Shown here one piece after another: positions 62,380 through 64,000 of a stretch of 64,000 nucleotides of DNA. Location: positions 992,001-1,056,000 of the forward strand of contig NZ_CP027669.1 in assembly GCF_003008595.1 (NCBI RefSeq), written 5' to 3'. A program made the translations under genes and the position numbers. How positions within the stretch are numbered: position 1 is the first letter of the stretch; each line of letters starts with the position of its first letter. Source of the DNA: Simplicispira suum. GTDB taxonomy: Bacteria > Pseudomonadota > Gammaproteobacteria > Burkholderiales > Burkholderiaceae_C. Under the pieces are notes generated by a model that did not search any database, had not been told where the DNA came from, and was given only the letters and a program-made list of their open reading frames with translations.

Positions 62380-63599
62380 TCAACCAACAGCCATTCATGC
62401 TCAAGCCAGGTGACACCAAACTCTCGGTGCTTCATATTGAGCACAGTGAATGGCTGAATCAGCTCGGCCATATCCAGCACCTGGATTCCGGAATCGTCGA
62501 GCACGTAGACACTCCACAAATACTCCCCGGATAAAAGCGCCAGTCGTGGAAAACGCACACGAATGCGGTGTGTCCCAGCCCCGACAATAGCGTGTCCGCC
62601 CGGCCTGAACTGCGTGCTTGTACCGAAAACGTTGTCCTTGTCAGGTCGAACAATCGAAAAAAGCACGTGAAACGCAGACTCCCCGTAAGCCTCCAGTTCG
62701 AGCGCGACTGTCACATCCTGAAAAGTATCCACCTGCGCTGGATTGATGCCATCTCCGGTTTCCAATGTGAGGCCGAGAATCTTGACGAGATTCACTGTCG
62801 CCGCCCGTTGCGAAAGCGCTCCGTCGGACGCGGAGCTGTCCTTCTCATTGCCTGGTTCTGCGCGCAACGACACGTAACGTCGCCGCTCATGCGCCTCGTA
62901 GGCCGTGACTACGTCCTCGGTGTTGCCAATCGCCTCAATGCGCCCCCCATGAATCCATGCCGCGCGTTGGCACAGACTGCGTACCTGGTACAGATTGTGC
63001 GAACAAAAAAGTACTGTCGCTCCGCGTTCGCGCAGCGCGAGAATGCGGTTCAGGCTTTTTTTCTGAAAATGCAGATCGCCTACTGACAGCGCCTCGTCGA
63101 CGATCAGTACGTCCGGGTCAATCGCCGTGGCCGCCGCAAACGCCAGACGCATAAACATGCCCGACGAATAGGTCTTCACCGGACGCTCCAGCGTTTCCAC
63201 GGTCAACTCCGAAAACACTGTGGCGCGCTGATGAAAGGCGTCCATCGCCGCGCCTTCCAGGCCATGCAGCGCCGCCATGAAACGAATGTTGTCATAACCT
63301 GACTCTTCAGGATGAAAGCCCGCGCCCAGCTCCAGCAAGGCTGCCACCCGACCTTCGCGCTCTACCTGACCGAGCGTCGGACGAATCGTGCCTGCAGCGA
63401 TCTTCAACAAGGTGCTTTTACCTGCGCCGTTTTCGCCGATGAGTCCAAAAGTTTCACCCGCCTGCACTGAGAAATCGATGCCGGACAAGGCGACATGAAC
63501 CCGGTGGCGCTGCCGCCCGGTGAGCCATTCCAGCAGGCGGTCCTGCGGCTTGGCATAGACCGGGTAGCTTTTCTCCACGCCTTCGAATCGAATGCTCAT
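62376..63599 (-). CDS. wzt: Polysaccharide ABC exporter ATPase, Wzt-like with C-terminal domain
   Basis: 407 residues. ATPase domain 1-about 245: Walker A GENGAGKST at 55-63, LLELGAGFHPEESGYDN, signature YSSGMFMRLAFA, Walker B VLIVDEALSVGD. The C-terminal beta-sandwich domain (about 265-407) is the Wzt carbohydrate-binding type that recognises the finished chain end. Drives export of an undecaprenyl-linked glycan with the permease encoded three bases upstream. Confidence 0.92.
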   Translation of the reverse strand: MSIRFEGVEKSYPVYAKPQDRLLEWLTGRQRHRVHVALSGIDFSVQAGETFGLIGENGAGKSTLLKIAAGTIRPTLGQVEREGRVAALLELGAGFHPEESGYDNIRFMAALHGLEGAAMDAFHQRATVFSELTVETLERPVKTYSSGMFMRLAFAAATAIDPDVLIVDEALSVGDLHFQKKSLNRILALRERGATVLFCSHNLYQVRSLCQRAAWIHGGRIEAIGNTEDVVTAYEAHERRRYVSLRAEPGNEKDSSASDGALSQRAATVNLVKILGLTLETGDGINPAQVDTFQDVTVALELEAYGESAFHVLFSIVRPDKDNVFGTSTQFRPGGHAIVGAGTHRIRVRFPRLALLSGEYLWSVYVLDDSGIQVLDMAELIQPFTVLNMKHREFGVTWLEHEWLLVE

Positions 63600-63602
63600 G
63601 GC

Positions 63603-64000
63603 CTACAACGCCTCGCCCAGGACCGGCTTCATGGACCGGAAGAACCACCAGCCTCCCCCCCCCAGCAGCACAACCCAGGCTACCAGTGCCCAGGTCGTCC
63701 CGAGCGGCACAGGCATGTGGAGAACCACAGATTGCACCACCAACACCAGACACGCTACCGGATTGAGCAGAAACCAGCTGTGGAAACGCTCGGGCACCTG
63801 CGCCAGCGGGTAGACGATGGGCGTCAGATAGAACCCAAGCTGCAGCGCAAACCCCACGACGGAGCCCACATCGCGCCACAGAAAATGCGCCATGCTAAGC
63901 ACAAGGGTCAGACCAAACGTCAATACAATCTGAGCCAGCACCAGCAGCGGCAGCCAAACCCACGAGACGTAGGGTCCCACGCCCTGCCCGATCGACAGAA
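63603..64000 (-). CDS. wzm: Polysaccharide ABC exporter permease, Wzm-like (partial)
   Basis: C-terminal 132 residues; the frame runs off the window end, so the start is missing. Four membrane helices; QLGFYLTPIVYPLAQVPER and LLNPVACLVLVVQSVVLH are characteristic of the ABC-2 type Wzm/RfbA exporters. Partner of the Wzt-like ATPase three bases downstream. Confidence 0.9.
   Translation of the reverse strand, partial: LSIGQGVGPYVSWVWLPLLVLAQIVLTFGLTLVLSMAHFLWRDVGSVVGFALQLGFYLTPIVYPLAQVPERFHSWFLLNPVACLVLVVQSVVLHMPVPLGTTWALVAWVVLLGGGGWWFFRSMKPVLGEAL

Overview
The window is about 65% G+C and densely coded. Gene content (TRAP and ABC uptake systems, several beta-oxidation sets, TctDE-like sensor pair, SlmA, type II PyrC) and two families of short intergenic repeats that I associate with Comamonadaceae point to a betaproteobacterium of order Burkholderiales, probably family Comamonadaceae. 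I see no rRNA, tRNA, CRISPR array, transposase or phage gene. The species assignment is inference.

Layout. 1-4142: end of a FAD-dependent dehydrogenase, a lipoprotein with a sulfatase-modifying-factor fold, htpX, a DUF3025 gene and pyrC. 4593-12838: a glutamate/aspartate-type ABC transporter (gltL, a fused gltJ-gltK permease, gltI), an orphan gltI paralogue, a LysR regulator and a divergent TRAP transporter operon. 12921-15243: an Atm1-like ABC exporter and a YciA-like thioesterase. 15313-21133: a biotin-dependent acyl-CoA carboxylase cluster (alpha subunit, acyl-CoA dehydrogenase, beta subunit) with a TetR regulator and a 16-bp palindromic operator candidate; it resembles acyclic-terpene (atu) clusters at least as much as leucine (liu) clusters. 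21266-22467: bactofilin and a hotdog thioesterase.

22568-25887 is the most interesting locus: selD (senC), a GT4-type glycosyltransferase (senB) and a divergent EgtB-like enzyme (senA). Together these match the selenoneine pathway senABC: SelD makes selenophosphate, SenB builds a selenosugar from it, and SenA joins the selenium to hercynine.

26019-39519: a crotonase, a Liv-type ABC transporter (livH, livM, livG, livF), an acyl-CoA ligase, two tandem Liv-type binding proteins about 85% identical, a thiolase and a FadB-type bifunctional enzyme; the set looks like uptake, CoA activation and beta-oxidation of a carboxylic acid. 39563-42285: a small accessory islet (DUF1643 protein, VapBC-like toxin-antitoxin pair, DUF4143-type ATPase). 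42389-53796, minus strand: a second beta-oxidation block led by a TetR gene (FadE-like dehydrogenase, DUF2147 protein, a second FadB with reversed domain order, crotonase, thiolase, hydrolase, thioesterase, crotonase), ending near a metallo-beta-lactamase-fold protein. 53891-56730: a two-component system followed directly by slmA. 57014-57907: argB. 58045-64000: surface-polysaccharide genes (WecA/MraY-like transferase, transglycosylase, hexapeptide acyltransferase, coiled-coil methyltransferase, LpxL-like acyltransferase, Wzt/Wzm-type exporter, the last cut by the window end).

Two repeat families run through the window. One (nine copies, about 45-60 bp, imperfect palindrome) has been absorbed into coding sequence at five places, including the turn of a histidine-kinase DHp domain and the start codon and signal peptide of a DUF2147 protein. 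The other (six copies, roughly 100-250 bp, hairpin-rich) always begins a few bases after a stop codon and in the same orientation as the gene it follows.
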